DNA from: Rufibacter ruber
GTDB lineage: Bacteria > Bacteroidota > Bacteroidia > Cytophagales > Hymenobacteraceae
DNA: 64,000 bases
Direction: 5' to 3'
NCBI RefSeq assembly: GCF_001647275.1
Contig: NZ_LRMM01000011.1
Span: 1 to 64,000 of the forward strand
Position numbers and translations under genes: made by a program. Positions 16,376-25,028 of the stretch are shown here, one piece after another; position 1 is the stretch's first letter, and the number at the start of each line of letters is the position of its first letter. The notes below the pieces were generated by a model, which saw only the letters and a list, made by a program, of their open reading frames with translations, did not search any database and was not told where the DNA came from.

Positions 16376-18253
16376 TTATCTGTGGGCTGCAACTGTCTCT
16401 TCCTTTTTAGGAAGGGCAGGGGTTTGGTTTTCCCGGGAAGACAGTTTGTCCCACCAGGTCTTTTTAAGGATGGCGCCAATGATTGCCAATACCACCAGAA
16501 CAATGATCAGCTCTGTGTTCATGCCCAGCACCAGGTAGAGGGGCAGCAGGGTGAGTGACATCTGGCCGACAACCCCTATCACCACGTTGAACATGTCCAG
16601 CCAGAAGTTTTTGTTTTCGGTAAAAGAAGGTTCCTCCGCCTTCACCAGTTCGGCAATAGGTTTCCAGAACCCCCAGGGCCGTACAGAGCGGTAAAAACTC
16701 TTGAGCGTTTCTGTATCTGTGGGAGGGGCCATCAAGGTGCCTGTGATGCTGCCGGCAAGTGAAATCAGGAGCAGGAGCGGGAAGTAGTACAGGTCAAGCC
16801 CGTCAAAGATGTAGGGGAAGATGAGGGCCGGAATAATGCCCGACAGCATGCCCCAGAAAAAACCGCTGCCGTTAAACCGCCACCAGTACCACTTTAAAAC
16901 GTTGGCTGAAATATACCCACCGTACAAACCGGCCACAATCCACTGGAGCAGGCTGTTCACATCTTTGGCGAAGAACCCGATGATCATGCTCACAAATACC
17001 ACCACAATGCCGGTGGTGTAGTTCATGCGCGTTACGGTTTGGTTAGAGGCGGTGGGGTTGACATACCGCAGGTACACGTCGTTGACCAGATAGGCCTGGG
17101 CGGCGTTGAGGGTGCCGGCAAAGGTCCCAATAAAGGCCGCCAGCAAACCGGCCAGAATCAGGCCCAGTACGCCTGTGGGGGCAAAATTCTGGATAGCAGA
17201 GGGGAGAATGCGTTCAAAATCAATGCCATTGGCTGTTTCCAGGTTGAGTTGGTTATAATTCAGGAGCGCCAGCACCACAAACCCAATGATCATAAGGTAG
17301 CGCGTAGGGATCAGGACCACAGAGACAAACCCGCTCATCTTGGCCGCGTCTTCTGGGGAGCGGGTAGACAGCACCTTCTGCATATCATAACTGGGAGTGG
17401 GGCCGGCAATACTGGCCAGCACCCCCTTAAACAGCATCAGGGAGAAGAAAATCCCGAAGAGGGAATAGCCGTCTGATTGAATCTTGTCATTTACTTCATC
17501 AATGATGCCGGTCCAGTCCAGGTTGAGAGTGGCCCCAAAGAAGGGGGTTTTCCATTCTTCCGGCACGTTCAGGGCAGATGCCTCCAGGTTATTCATGGCC
17601 ATGACCCCAATAATCACGGCGGCTACCGTCATGATGACATATTGCAGCACATCGGCCCACACAATACTGGACATTCCGCCAATGACAGAGTAGAACATGG
17701 CAAACAGGGTGAAGATCATGCCGTAAAAGTGCGGCACAAACTCGGCAGACACTTCAAACGGGATGTAAGGCTGAACCATGGACCAGGGCACAAAGATCTC
17801 CACAAACTTCCCCAGCCCAATGAACCCGTATGCCAGAAACCCCAGACAGCTGAGCAGCGCGAAGATGACCACAATGGCATGTGATTTGTTTGAATCCCGG
17901 CCCCGGCCGAAGCGGGTCAGCATCCACTCGGCTCCTGTCGTCACGTTTGACCGGCGAAGCCACATGCCCAGGAACATCATCAGGAACACTTGGTTGAACG
18001 AGGGCCACAGCCAGGGAATCCAGATACTTTTGAGGCCATAGACAAAACCAAGCATCACCATCCACATGGTGCCTGAGATGTCAAACATGCCTGACGCGTT
18101 AGAAAGCCCCAGTGCATACCAGGGCAAGGTATTTCCCCCCAACAAGTAAGCTTCTTTGTTTGCCTTAGCCCTTTTCTGTAATACCAGTCCTATCACAGAC
18201 ACTGATACCAGGTATAGGAGAATAATGGCAATATCTAATGGTTGTAACTTCAT
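16376..18253 (-). CDS. Sodium:solute symporter (SSS family), probable mannobiose/mannosylglucose importer
   Basis: 625-residue inner-membrane protein with roughly 13-15 hydrophobic segments. SSS features include LSNASGMFDISGTMWMV near residue 51, VIGGMSSIVWADVLQYVIM in the middle and LAAFIGTFAGTLNAAQAYLVNDVYLR around 370-400. SSS proteins import sugars, amino acids or vitamins with Na+. Adjacency to the GH130 phosphorylase suggests a beta-mannoside disaccharide cargo. The C-terminal tail is charged (KLSSRENQTPALPKKEE). Probably co-transcribed with the phosphorylase. Confidence 0.9.
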   Translation of the reverse strand: MKLQPLDIAIILLYLVSVSVIGLVLQKRAKANKEAYLLGGNTLPWYALGLSNASGMFDISGTMWMVMLGFVYGLKSIWIPWLWPSFNQVFLMMFLGMWLRRSNVTTGAEWMLTRFGRGRDSNKSHAIVVIFALLSCLGFLAYGFIGLGKFVEIFVPWSMVQPYIPFEVSAEFVPHFYGMIFTLFAMFYSVIGGMSSIVWADVLQYVIMTVAAVIIGVMAMNNLEASALNVPEEWKTPFFGATLNLDWTGIIDEVNDKIQSDGYSLFGIFFSLMLFKGVLASIAGPTPSYDMQKVLSTRSPEDAAKMSGFVSVVLIPTRYLMIIGFVVLALLNYNQLNLETANGIDFERILPSAIQNFAPTGVLGLILAGLLAAFIGTFAGTLNAAQAYLVNDVYLRYVNPTASNQTVTRMNYTTGIVVVFVSMIIGFFAKDVNSLLQWIVAGLYGGYISANVLKWYWWRFNGSGFFWGMLSGIIPALIFPYIFDGLDLYYFPLLLLISLAGSITGTLMAPPTDTETLKSFYRSVRPWGFWKPIAELVKAEEPSFTENKNFWLDMFNVVIGVVGQMSLTLLPLYLVLGMNTELIIVLVVLAIIGAILKKTWWDKLSSRENQTPALPKKEETVAAHR

Positions 18254-18840
18254 GCAAGCGGTTGGGTAGTTGTGTATCTATGGTAAATAAATGGGACCAT
18301 TCTTGTAAGAGCGGGTGTAAAGCCTCAATCTTCAGAAAGGAACTGGTGTTTTAGTGAGTCTACTACTGCCAGGAGCCGCCAAAAAGCCGGCCTCTTCAAT
18401 AAAGCTTGTGGCGCCACCTCCTGCCGGTGAGGAGCGCCTGATACAGACAAGTCATTTAACATGAAACAGTAACGTTTTTCAGCAATGCCAATGGCAAAGT
18501 GGCTATGTTCAGAACTAGTACAAAAATAGACAGAATCTGGTGTGGGGAATGATACAATTTTAGCAATAAACAATATTATCTCACCTTTTGCACAGTTTAA
18601 CGCGACCCGGTTATTTTTAAGATGGGGTGAATGGTTTGAGAAATTTATAAATTATATCAAAATAAAAATAGGTAAAAAGGTTTGAAACTGATTTTGCTTC
18701 AGATAAAGATTGATTTATTTGCACAATTGATAAATTTGCCTTCTAGGATTCATCTTGGAATTTATGGATATTTAAGAATATTTTCTAATGCTATTTTAAC
18801 AAGCAGTAGATGCTGAATCTCTAAAAAGCTTCTTTTTAAC
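18254..18840. promoter_or_regulatory. AT-rich divergent control region of the mannoside cluster
   Basis: 587 bases between the divergent symporter and AraC genes, clearly AT-richer than the surroundings from about 18560 on. A minus-strand -7 box TATTTTTG lies at 18521-18528 and a plus-strand TAAATTTG at 18731-18738. An 82-codon minus-strand frame (18325-18573) crosses the first half, but I do not trust it as a gene. Confidence 0.5.
18710..18738 (+). promoter_or_regulatory. Putative promoter of the AraC gene
   Basis: TTG at 18710-18712 and TAAATTTG at 18731-18738, spaced 18 bases, resemble the Bacteroidota -33/-7 pattern. The leader would be about 95 bases. Confidence 0.4.
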
Positions 18841-19713
18841 ATGAGTACAATTTATAGAGAGATCACTCCCTTAACTCAGAATGACTGTTTCACCATCTTT
18901 GCCAGGGTGAAGGAGGAGTTTACTTTTCCCTTGCACTATCATGATGACTTTGAGCTGAACCTGGTGTACAATGCCGACGGGGCCCGAAGGGTGGTGGGAG
19001 ATCATGTAGAGGTCATTGGCACCTATGACATGGTGCTGGTGGGGAGTAATCTGCCTCATGGGTGGTTCACGCATCAGTGCCAGACCAAAGCCATTGAAGA
19101 GATTACCATTCAGTTTCACCGTGATCTGTTTGATGAGAAACTGCTCCGGAGAAACCAGCTTAGCTTTGTAAGAACCTTGCTGGAACGGGCCAGCAAGGGG
19201 GTTGCTTTTTCAATAGAGGTAAGTGAGGCCTTTCACCCCCGGCTTAAGCAGCTTTCCAAGAAAAGCGGGTTTGACTCAGTGCTGGAGTTGATTTCCATCC
19301 TGCATGACCTTTCTACCTCGCGCAACATGCGCACCTTGTCAAACAGCTCGTTTACCCCAGACCAGTTCAACCACTACTCCCGCAGAATAGAGAAGGCGTT
19401 TGAATACATGCAGTCTTATTATGATAAAGATGTTTCACTGGCAGATGTAGCCAAGGTGGTGAACATGCCAGAGGTGTCTTTTAGTAGGTTTATCAAAAAA
19501 CGGACTGGTAAAACGTTTGTTGACAGCCTGAATGAAATCAGGTTAGGCCACGCCTCCCGCATGTTGATTGACACCACAGAAAGTATCTCAGAAATTTCAT
19601 TCAAGTGCGGCTTCAACAATCTCTCCTATTTTAACAGAATCTTTAAGAGAAAGAACGGCTGCACCCCCAAAGAATTCAGGCTCAACTACTCAGGGTCCCG
19701 CGTTTTTGTATAA
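18841..19713 (+). CDS. AraC family transcriptional regulator (cupin + HTH)
   Basis: 290 residues. The N-terminal cupin (FTFPLHYHDDFELNLV and GTYDMVLVGSNLPHGWF, about 28-80) should sense a sugar. The C-terminal double HTH (about 185-285) contains VSLADVAKVVNMPEVSFSRF and ISEISFKCGFNNLSYFNRIF, with the CTPKEFR end motif. Divergent from the symporter and phosphorylase genes, so probably the local mannoside regulator (inference from position). Confidence 0.9.
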   Translation: MSTIYREITPLTQNDCFTIFARVKEEFTFPLHYHDDFELNLVYNADGARRVVGDHVEVIGTYDMVLVGSNLPHGWFTHQCQTKAIEEITIQFHRDLFDEKLLRRNQLSFVRTLLERASKGVAFSIEVSEAFHPRLKQLSKKSGFDSVLELISILHDLSTSRNMRTLSNSSFTPDQFNHYSRRIEKAFEYMQSYYDKDVSLADVAKVVNMPEVSFSRFIKKRTGKTFVDSLNEIRLGHASRMLIDTTESISEISFKCGFNNLSYFNRIFKRKNGCTPKEFRLNYSGSRVFV

Positions 19714-19754
19714 GCCCCTTCCGGCAGAGCCAGCAGACCGCTAAATTCTATTTT

Positions 19755-19796
19755 CCTGTTTTTGGGCTGTTTTTCTAAAAACAGCCCAAAAACAGG
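19755..19796. repeat. Bipartite CTGTTTT palindrome, copy 11
   Basis: CCTGTTTTTGGGCTGTTTTT and its inverse, about 40 bases after the AraC stop. Flanks match copy 10. Confidence 0.9.
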
Positions 19797-19915
19797 CGGG
19801 GAAATTCATTCCTTCTTCAGCTCCCCTCAACACAACTATTCCCCTCCAACTTATGTTTACCCAAGACAGGGGCAGTGAACTGTTCCTGTTCTGGAATTTT
19901 AATACACACTAGTAC

Positions 19916-21475
19916 ATGCAAAGCTTACAAGAGAAAGAATATAAAAAGCAATTTGTAGAAACGTTTCCGGGGGATGACAGCGGCAACACCCGTCCGCGGC
20001 AAACGCCGGGCGTGCTGTACAGCAAGGCCCTGCCCACACCGGTTAAAAGCCCTTCTTTGCTGGCGTGGTCAGAGAGTCTGGCGCAGGAGCTGGGCGTTCA
20101 AAAGCCTGTTGACCAGCAGGAGGTAGACATTCTGGGCGGAAACAAGGTGACCGCCTCCATGTACCCGTACGCAGCGTGCTACGCCGGCCACCAGTTTGGG
20201 AACTGGGCCGGGCAGCTGGGAGACGGCAGAGCCATTACCTTGGGGGAGTGGGAGGCACCCCATGGCCAGACGTATGAACTGCAACTGAAGGGGGCCGGGC
20301 AAACTGCCTACTCCCGCCGCGCCGACGGCCGGGCCGTGCTCCGTTCATCGGTGCGGGAGTACCTGATGAGCGAGGCCATGCATTATTTGGGGGTGCCCAC
20401 TACCCGGGCGCTGAGCCTGGTTGCCACGGGTGACCAGGTCATGCGCGACATGTTCTACAACGGAAACCCCGCCTTTGAGTCGGGAGCCATTGTGCTGCGG
20501 GTGGCACCCAGTTTTCTTCGGTTTGGGAGCTTTGAGATGCCCGCCGCCAGAAAAGAGGTGGAGAACCTGAGAAAGCTGGTTGACTGGACCATTTCCCGGT
20601 ACTACCCGCACATACAGGGCGAAGAAAAAGTACTGCCCTGGTTTAAAGAAGTGGTGGCCAGAACCGCCCGGCTGGTGGTGGAGTGGATGCGCGTGGGTTT
20701 TGTGCACGGCGTCATGAACACAGACAACATGTCTGTTCTGGGCCTCACCATTGACTACGGCCCCTTTTCGTTCCTTGATAATTATGACCCCAACTTCACC
20801 CCCAATACCACAGATCTGCCCGGGCGGCGGTATGCGTTTGGGAAACAGGCAAGCATTGCGTACTGGAACCTGGGCTGTCTGGCCAGCGCCATTGCGCCGC
20901 TACTGCCCGGCACCGAGGAGCTGGTGGCTACCCTGGAAACCTACAGCGACCTCTTTTACACAGAGTATTACGCCATGCTGGGCAGAAAGCTGGGCCTGGA
21001 CCAGGTGAGGGAGGAAGACACGGAGTTACTTACCCAATTGGAGAAAATGCTTGCCACCGTGCAGCCAGACATGACCATGTTCTATCAGTACCTGATAGAG
21101 CTACCGGCGGCGCAGCAGGAAGAGCCGGCAATAGTTGCCCATTTCAAAGACGCTTTTTATCAGGAGCTTTCCGGCAAGGAAAGGGAGCTTCTGGTTGACT
21201 TTATAAACGCCTACGGCCGAAGGAGAAGCGCCAATGCCATCTCCAGAGAAGAGTCGCAGGAGCTGATGCGGAAAGCAAACCCGCGGTTCATTCTCAGGAA
21301 CTACCTGCTGCACCAGGCCATTCAGGAGTTGGAGCAGGGGCAGGATACGTTATTCCTCAAGTTGCAGGAGGCCATCCAGGACCCATACTCCCACCGGTAT
21401 GATGAGTTTTTTGCCAAACGGCCAGATTGGGCCACCCAGCAGGCGGGTTGCTCCATGTTATCTTGCAGCTCTTGA
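19916..21475 (+). CDS. selO: Protein adenylyltransferase SelO (YdiU family)
   Basis: Pseudokinase-fold enzyme that AMPylates Ser/Thr/Tyr of target proteins, linked in E. coli to redox stress. 519 residues. Conserved segments: YAACYAGHQFGNWAGQLGDG (about 82-101), LKGAGQTAYSRRADGRAVLR, REYLMSEAMHYLGVPTTRAL, FVHGVMNTDNMSVLGLTIDYGP (the atypical active-site stretch) and the end CSMLSCSS. The penultimate-region Cys replaces the selenocysteine of eukaryotic SelO, as is usual in bacteria. Start ATG at 19916 (MQSLQEKEYKK). Monocistronic. Confidence 0.93.
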   Translation: MQSLQEKEYKKQFVETFPGDDSGNTRPRQTPGVLYSKALPTPVKSPSLLAWSESLAQELGVQKPVDQQEVDILGGNKVTASMYPYAACYAGHQFGNWAGQLGDGRAITLGEWEAPHGQTYELQLKGAGQTAYSRRADGRAVLRSSVREYLMSEAMHYLGVPTTRALSLVATGDQVMRDMFYNGNPAFESGAIVLRVAPSFLRFGSFEMPAARKEVENLRKLVDWTISRYYPHIQGEEKVLPWFKEVVARTARLVVEWMRVGFVHGVMNTDNMSVLGLTIDYGPFSFLDNYDPNFTPNTTDLPGRRYAFGKQASIAYWNLGCLASAIAPLLPGTEELVATLETYSDLFYTEYYAMLGRKLGLDQVREEDTELLTQLEKMLATVQPDMTMFYQYLIELPAAQQEEPAIVAHFKDAFYQELSGKERELLVDFINAYGRRRSANAISREESQELMRKANPRFILRNYLLHQAIQELEQGQDTLFLKLQEAIQDPYSHRYDEFFAKRPDWATQQAGCSMLSCSS

Positions 21476-21683
21476 TGAATCAAACCACAGCTCAAAGACC
21501 TTCTCCTGCGTGACAGGCGTTTGAGCAGAAATAACTTTACAGTCTACTCCTTTCTCTGTTCCCCAGAAAGGATCTGGGTGACGAACGGAAATTGAGAACC
21601 ACAGGTGCTTATCTAGTTAGCAGCCTAGATCTGTTCAGGAACACAAAGGGAGTAGTTCTGTTAGACGTAGCGTCTGATCTTAT

Positions 21684-21730
21684 AATCCTGTTTTCGCCTG
21701 TTTTTTGAAAAACGGGCCGAAAACAGGATT
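21684..21730. repeat. Bipartite CTGTTTT palindrome, copy 12
   Basis: AATCCTGTTTTCGCCTGTTT and near-inverse arm, between the convergent selO and cupin genes. Confidence 0.85.
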
Positions 21731-21751
21731 ATTCATGAGAGCCTTATATGC

Positions 21752-21804
21752 AGTCTCAACGGAAAGGCCACGGGAGCTTCTTTCGTGGCTTTTCCGTTGA
21801 GACT
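21752..21804. terminator. Long hairpin, possible bidirectional terminator
   Basis: AGTCTCAACGGAAAGGCCACG pairs with CGTGGCTTTTCCGTTGAGACT across an 11-base loop with at most one wobble. No strong T-run follows, so it may equally be a foldback relic. Confidence 0.4.
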
Positions 21805-21986
21805 ACTTGTTTTAGGTTGGTTGGTGAAAACTGCCAGACAAAGGGGCTGCCAACGTAGTTGCTGGTTCCGGTAGCCGCGCTAGAAACCAACTAGAAGCCT
21901 GACGGCAGGTTCCTGCCAGGGCGCGTTGCCGCACAGAAGACCACCTCTCTTCCACTTCTTCTTCGTACAGGTATTGCCCCGGCGTC

Positions 21987-22346
21987 TCATTCATTAGGAA
22001 CAAAGTTGAGGTCATCTTCAGTGTTCACCAGCACATAGGCTCTTTTCCAGGGGTATTCCCCAATCATTTGCCATTTATGCCCTTTGCCTGCGGTGTCAGC
22101 GGCAATTAACACGTCTCCTGCGGTAAGGGTGAAGGTTTCCCCGGTGCTGGTGGTGAATTCCAGGGTGCCTTCCAGCGTGAGTACATACTGCAGGGTAGGG
22201 GCAGGGTGCCAATCATAGAAGGTGCCGGGTGGGGTAACTTTAAATTGAATGGCTTTGGCGTCAGTCAGGGTGCGGTCGGTTACCGTGCCTACGGCCACTC
22301 TTGAATGGCCCTCTTCGTCATTGTACAGTTTATACGCTCTAATCAT
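21987..22346 (-). CDS. Small cupin-domain protein
   Basis: About 119 residues from the ATG giving MIRAYKLYNDEEGHSRVA; the frame extends 24 codons further but that part looks like leader. One cupin barrel: YDWHPAPTLQYVLTLEGTLEF has the first cupin motif in reduced form, and GDVLIAADTAGKGHKW the second. Such single-domain cupins include metal-binding enzymes and sensors; function here unknown. A palindrome lies just upstream. Confidence 0.7.
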   Translation of the reverse strand: MIRAYKLYNDEEGHSRVAVGTVTDRTLTDAKAIQFKVTPPGTFYDWHPAPTLQYVLTLEGTLEFTTSTGETFTLTAGDVLIAADTAGKGHKWQMIGEYPWKRAYVLVNTEDDLNFVPNE

Positions 22347-22428
22347 GTTCTTCCTTTTTAGTATGTACGCATACGCCAAGCAGAAAGAAAAGCTGCCAGC
22401 GGCGCCTTGGCCAATCAAGGAGCCAGCG

Positions 22429-22469
22429 CCTGTTTTAGCGCTACTTTTTGAAAAACAGCCCGGAAACGG
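22429..22469. repeat. Bipartite CTGTTTT palindrome, copy 13 (decayed)
   Basis: CCTGTTTTAGCGCTACTTTT with AAAACAGCCCGGAAACGG. Between two minus-strand genes, upstream of the cupin gene. Confidence 0.7.
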
Positions 22470-22510
22470 AACGTTGAAGCGGTCAGGTGCAACCAGGGCG
22501 GTACAACAAA

Positions 22511-22540
22511 AAAGCCGCTCCTTTTTTTAGAAGCGGCTTT
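22511..22540 (-). terminator. Intrinsic terminator
   Basis: AAAGCCGCT pairs with AGCGGCTTT around a T-rich loop, with A/T runs on both sides. It sits just downstream of the minus-strand membrane-protein gene at 22563. Confidence 0.65.
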
Positions 22541-22562
22541 GGAAGGCAATAGAAAAATCAGG

Positions 22563-22997
22563 CTAGTTGCCCGGCCAGGCATTCCAGGGAATGCGGCTCA
22601 GAATCAGAATCAGGCCAAGGGCGTAAAAAATGGCAATGCTTTTAAAGCCGCTGGTAGTGCCTACCTGGCGTTTAGCCCGGGAATACCCAACGGTGATGAG
22701 AACCACGGCCAGCACCATCATGAGCGGGTGTTCTAAGAAGTACAGGCGGGACACTGAGTTTTTCATGGCTTCGCCAGAGGCGCTTTCCAGCCCCAGCGGA
22801 GAAACAAAGTACAGAATCAAGCCCACCACCCATTGCAGGTGCGTAGGGATTAAGCCCAGCAGGCCCAGTTTGCGGTTCTTGTCGGTGAAGGTTTTACCCC
22901 CAAATAAACCTGCCAAGGCGCTGAGCAGGGAGATTACTACGCCTAGAAGCACCAGGTACGCAAGGTACGAGTGCAGGTGCTGAAGTCCGGTATACAT
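22563..22997 (-). CDS. Four-helix integral membrane protein of unknown function
   Basis: 144 residues with four hydrophobic helices at about 10-32, 50-65, 88-105 and 120-138. An N-terminal HLHSYLAYLVLLG motif has two histidines near the membrane surface and HPLMMVLAVVLITVGYSRAKR follows later. Homologues in Bacteroidota are often labelled cytochrome B-like, which these histidines could explain, but heme binding is unproven. A terminator follows directly. Confidence 0.7.
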   Translation of the reverse strand: MYTGLQHLHSYLAYLVLLGVVISLLSALAGLFGGKTFTDKNRKLGLLGLIPTHLQWVVGLILYFVSPLGLESASGEAMKNSVSRLYFLEHPLMMVLAVVLITVGYSRAKRQVGTTSGFKSIAIFYALGLILILSRIPWNAWPGN

Positions 22998-23181
22998 AGT
23001 TGTGTTAAATGGTTTCCGGAGTAAATATAAGCATTACCTGCTTCTGTGGTGATGGCGAATGAAAAAGTTCAGCGAAGATCCTGGCAATGGGCTTGGCCCA
23101 CAAGCAGTTGGTTTAAGTACGGGCAGGGGGCAGGGAAAATGGGAGGTGAACGGCAGCCGCCCGCAGGGGAAGGAGGGGGAA

Positions 23182-23225
23182 TTCCTGTTTTCGCTGTTTT
23201 CTGAAAAACAGCCCGAAAACAGGAA
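23182..23225. repeat. Bipartite CTGTTTT palindrome, copy 14
   Basis: TTCCTGTTTTCGCTGTTTTC and near-inverse arm, immediately after the stop of the small minus-strand gene at 23232. Confidence 0.85.
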
Positions 23226-23231
23226 CCGGTG

Positions 23232-23432
23232 CTACTTGTTCTGCTTGCCCAGCACAAAGCCATAGACAATCAGCCCGGCACCGGCGGCAAACAGCACATA
23301 CTGCTTTTCTCTGGTAGACAGGGCTTTGTAAAGGTCCATTCCGGCTTTGCCAGGGTTGGAGAGGGCGGCAAATAGCTGGGAAGGGCTTTTAAACAAGTGG
23401 GAGAATGATCTGGTGGTTTGGTTAGCGTCCAT
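23232..23432 (-). CDS. Small single-helix membrane protein
   Basis: 66 residues: a polar, Ser-rich N-terminus (MDANQTTRSFSHLFKSPSQ), a basic helix (LYKALSTREKQYV) and one membrane segment at about 47-61 (LFAAGAGLIVYGFVLG). Unknown function. Its ATG lies two bases after the stop of another small frame (23435-23554), suggesting coupling. Confidence 0.55.
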   Translation of the reverse strand: MDANQTTRSFSHLFKSPSQLFAALSNPGKAGMDLYKALSTREKQYVLFAAGAGLIVYGFVLGKQNK

Positions 23433-23434
23433 GG

Positions 23435-23554
23435 TTATTTGGTTTTTACCTGCTTTCCTACGGCATTCCGCACAAAAAGGTAAGGGTTGCCCTGCGGAAG
23501 AAACCTGAATTTTAGCGCCTGGCCGCTGAATGAAGGCGCAACCCCGCGGGACAT
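23435..23554 (-). CDS. Very small open frame (39 codons), possibly the end of a longer or broken gene
   Basis: Reading from an ATG at 23554 gives MSRGVAPSFSGQALKFRFLP and ends with GKQVKTK. Upstream of that ATG the same frame stays open for about 40 more codons with protein-like composition (RINYLTLPPGQRTRFTAPPE) until a stop near 23680, without any start codon. So the frame may be the 3' part of a longer gene with an unseen start, a remnant, or chance. The 2-base gap to the next gene argues for translation. Confidence 0.35.
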   Translation of the reverse strand: MSRGVAPSFSGQALKFRFLPQGNPYLFVRNAVGKQVKTK

Positions 23555-23835
23555 TCTTCTGATAGCTCTGACTTCCTCTGGCGGGGCAGTGAATCTGGTG
23601 CGCTGGCCGGGAGGGAGGGTGAGGTAGTTGATCCTCTGCCCGGCAAGGTGTCTGCTTTGGGGTGGGCGTTAGACAAAGGTATTTTTAAGCTAGCCCCCCG
23701 CTGAGGGCTTTGAAGGAACCGGTGTCTTTATTTAGTACAAATCTAAATTAATTCAAAAGCTGTTTTTCCTGAACCCAAAATGCAGCTGCCGGGGTATAAA
23801 CTTCTACTTGATGTTGAACTTAAACAGATGAAGAT

Positions 23836-24078
23836 ATGGAAGCGACCTGCAATCATTGTAACCACTGGATCCAGGATCAGAAAGTAGTGGAAGTGCAAAG
23901 CAACCAGTTTGGCTTGTGTGATGAACTGTCTGGCAAACCAGCCATGAACCCAGAATTTGTGCTCCCGGTGGTGCATGAGATGGGCATGATGCCCAGCCAG
24001 CCCAAGCCGTTTGAGATGGTGACCGGCGCCCAGTTTGGGTGCAACCACTTTGAAGGCCGCCGCAACTGGATTGAATAA
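23836..24078 (+). CDS. Small cysteine-containing protein of unknown function
   Basis: 80 residues. The N-terminal CNHCNHW (C-x2-C) and later GLCDELSGKPAMNPEF and FGCNHFEGRRN give four spaced cysteines plus histidines, which could bind a metal. No family named. Followed 43 bases later by a strong terminator, supporting a real transcript. Confidence 0.6.
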   Translation: MEATCNHCNHWIQDQKVVEVQSNQFGLCDELSGKPAMNPEFVLPVVHEMGMMPSQPKPFEMVTGAQFGCNHFEGRRNWIE

Positions 24079-24121
24079 CTGATGGCCTATCAAGGCGCAA
24101 AATAAAACTGTGGAACAATGA

Positions 24122-24158
24122 GAGCCGCTGCCAACAAAGGGCAGCGGCTCTTCTATTT
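24122..24158 (+). terminator. Intrinsic terminator of the small Cys-rich gene
   Basis: GAGCCGCTGCC and GGCAGCGGCTC form a perfect 11-bp stem with a 7-base loop, followed by TTCTATTTT. Confidence 0.85.
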
Positions 24159-24553
24159 TAGCCTATCGGTATTATTTCTTGTGATGGTAGATGATTGCGT
24201 CTGATGAAAGGCGACCTTCTAGTGAATTTCATCTAGTAAAACCCTTTCTTAAATGTCCAGCCAATCGTTTAATTCTACTATCTGCTCTCTAAGTATTGGC
24301 TATCTGTCTGCGTACGCTTGTACTGTTTTAGCTACGCGGAATACATCAGCAGCTATTGGTTTATGAGTTGCATGCTTTGAGGAGAGGAACAGCAGAAAGG
24401 TACTTCTTTCATCTATTCTGGCGCGAGTCTCCAGATAAGTGCCGTTGCGTGGTTGGCGTCTCCAGACTTCCGTTTCTCCGTTTGAGGCATAAACTCGTTT
24501 TATCTAATGCCAGACTGAGTGCGGAACACATATTTCGCATGTCACCGGCTGGT

Positions 24554-24705
24554 GGTTCCCGGCGAGTCTGGAGACTCGCAGCACTTATGGTCACGAGTCA
24601 AAGACTCGCGCCAGCGCATTTGTTCTTAACCATCAACATTGCGCAATAAGCCACTCCAAAAGACCTCGTAGCGTCCGGAGGACCTGCGAGCGTCTGCGCC
24701 AATCA
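24554..24705. repeat. Two-copy element with CGAGTC-type hairpin, copy 2
   Basis: GCGAGTCTGGAGACTCG at 24562-24578 and CGAGTCAAAGACTCGC at 24594-24609, with flanks shared with 9955-10100 (TTCCCGGCGAG, CTCGCGCCAG, AGCGTCCGGAGG). A related GCGAGTCTCCAG fragment lies about 130 bases upstream. Confidence 0.65.
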
Positions 24706-24810
24706 CTCACAAAATCCAGAAAATGAACCTAATCCTGGAAATCCTGCTTCTGGCAATTGGAACCTCCCTCATCCTAGCCTTCTCCCCGGGGGAGAAGGAA
24801 CCGCGCCGTT

Positions 24811-24852
24811 TGCGTTTTCGGCCTGTTTTCCTGAAAATAGGCCTAAAACGCA
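24811..24852. repeat. Bipartite CTGTTTT palindrome, copy 15
   Basis: TGCGTTTTCGGCCTGTTTTC and near-inverse arm ending GCCTAAAACGCA. Confidence 0.8.
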
Positions 24853-25028
24853 ACTAATAAATACACCGTCAAAACGCCTGCTCAAAAAGACCTCGTACTA
24901 CTAAGAAGAACTTTTTGCATCTCCGTCCATAGCGGTTGCCGCATCAATACTGGTCTAAATTGCAAAATCACAAATAGCTTCCAGCGATACACTATCAGCA
25001 AACCCATTTCGGGTACTGTATATGTTTA

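Larger units (their letters stand above)
21476..21986. other. Gene-free stretch with two strong hairpins
   Basis: Contains CTGTTTT palindrome copy 12 and a second unrelated hairpin at 21752-21804. Nothing else is assignable. A 67-codon minus-strand frame overlaps the end of the cupin gene and looks spurious. Confidence 0.6.
24079..25028. other. 950-base gene-free region with hairpin elements
   Basis: Contains a terminator, a CGAGTC-type element (24554-24705), the perfect palindrome CCTTCTCCCC/GGGGGAGAAGG at 24778-24798, and CTGTTTT palindrome copy 15. No gene supported. Confidence 0.65.

Noticed and set aside
18325-18573. 82-codon minus-strand frame upstream of the symporter gene
   Set aside because: It lies in the AT-changing control region, overlaps a possible promoter box, and has no recognisable family or start signal. 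It could be a leader peptide but I cannot support it.
21812-22015. 67-codon minus-strand frame after selO
   Set aside because: Overlaps the end of the cupin gene in another frame and has no family features.
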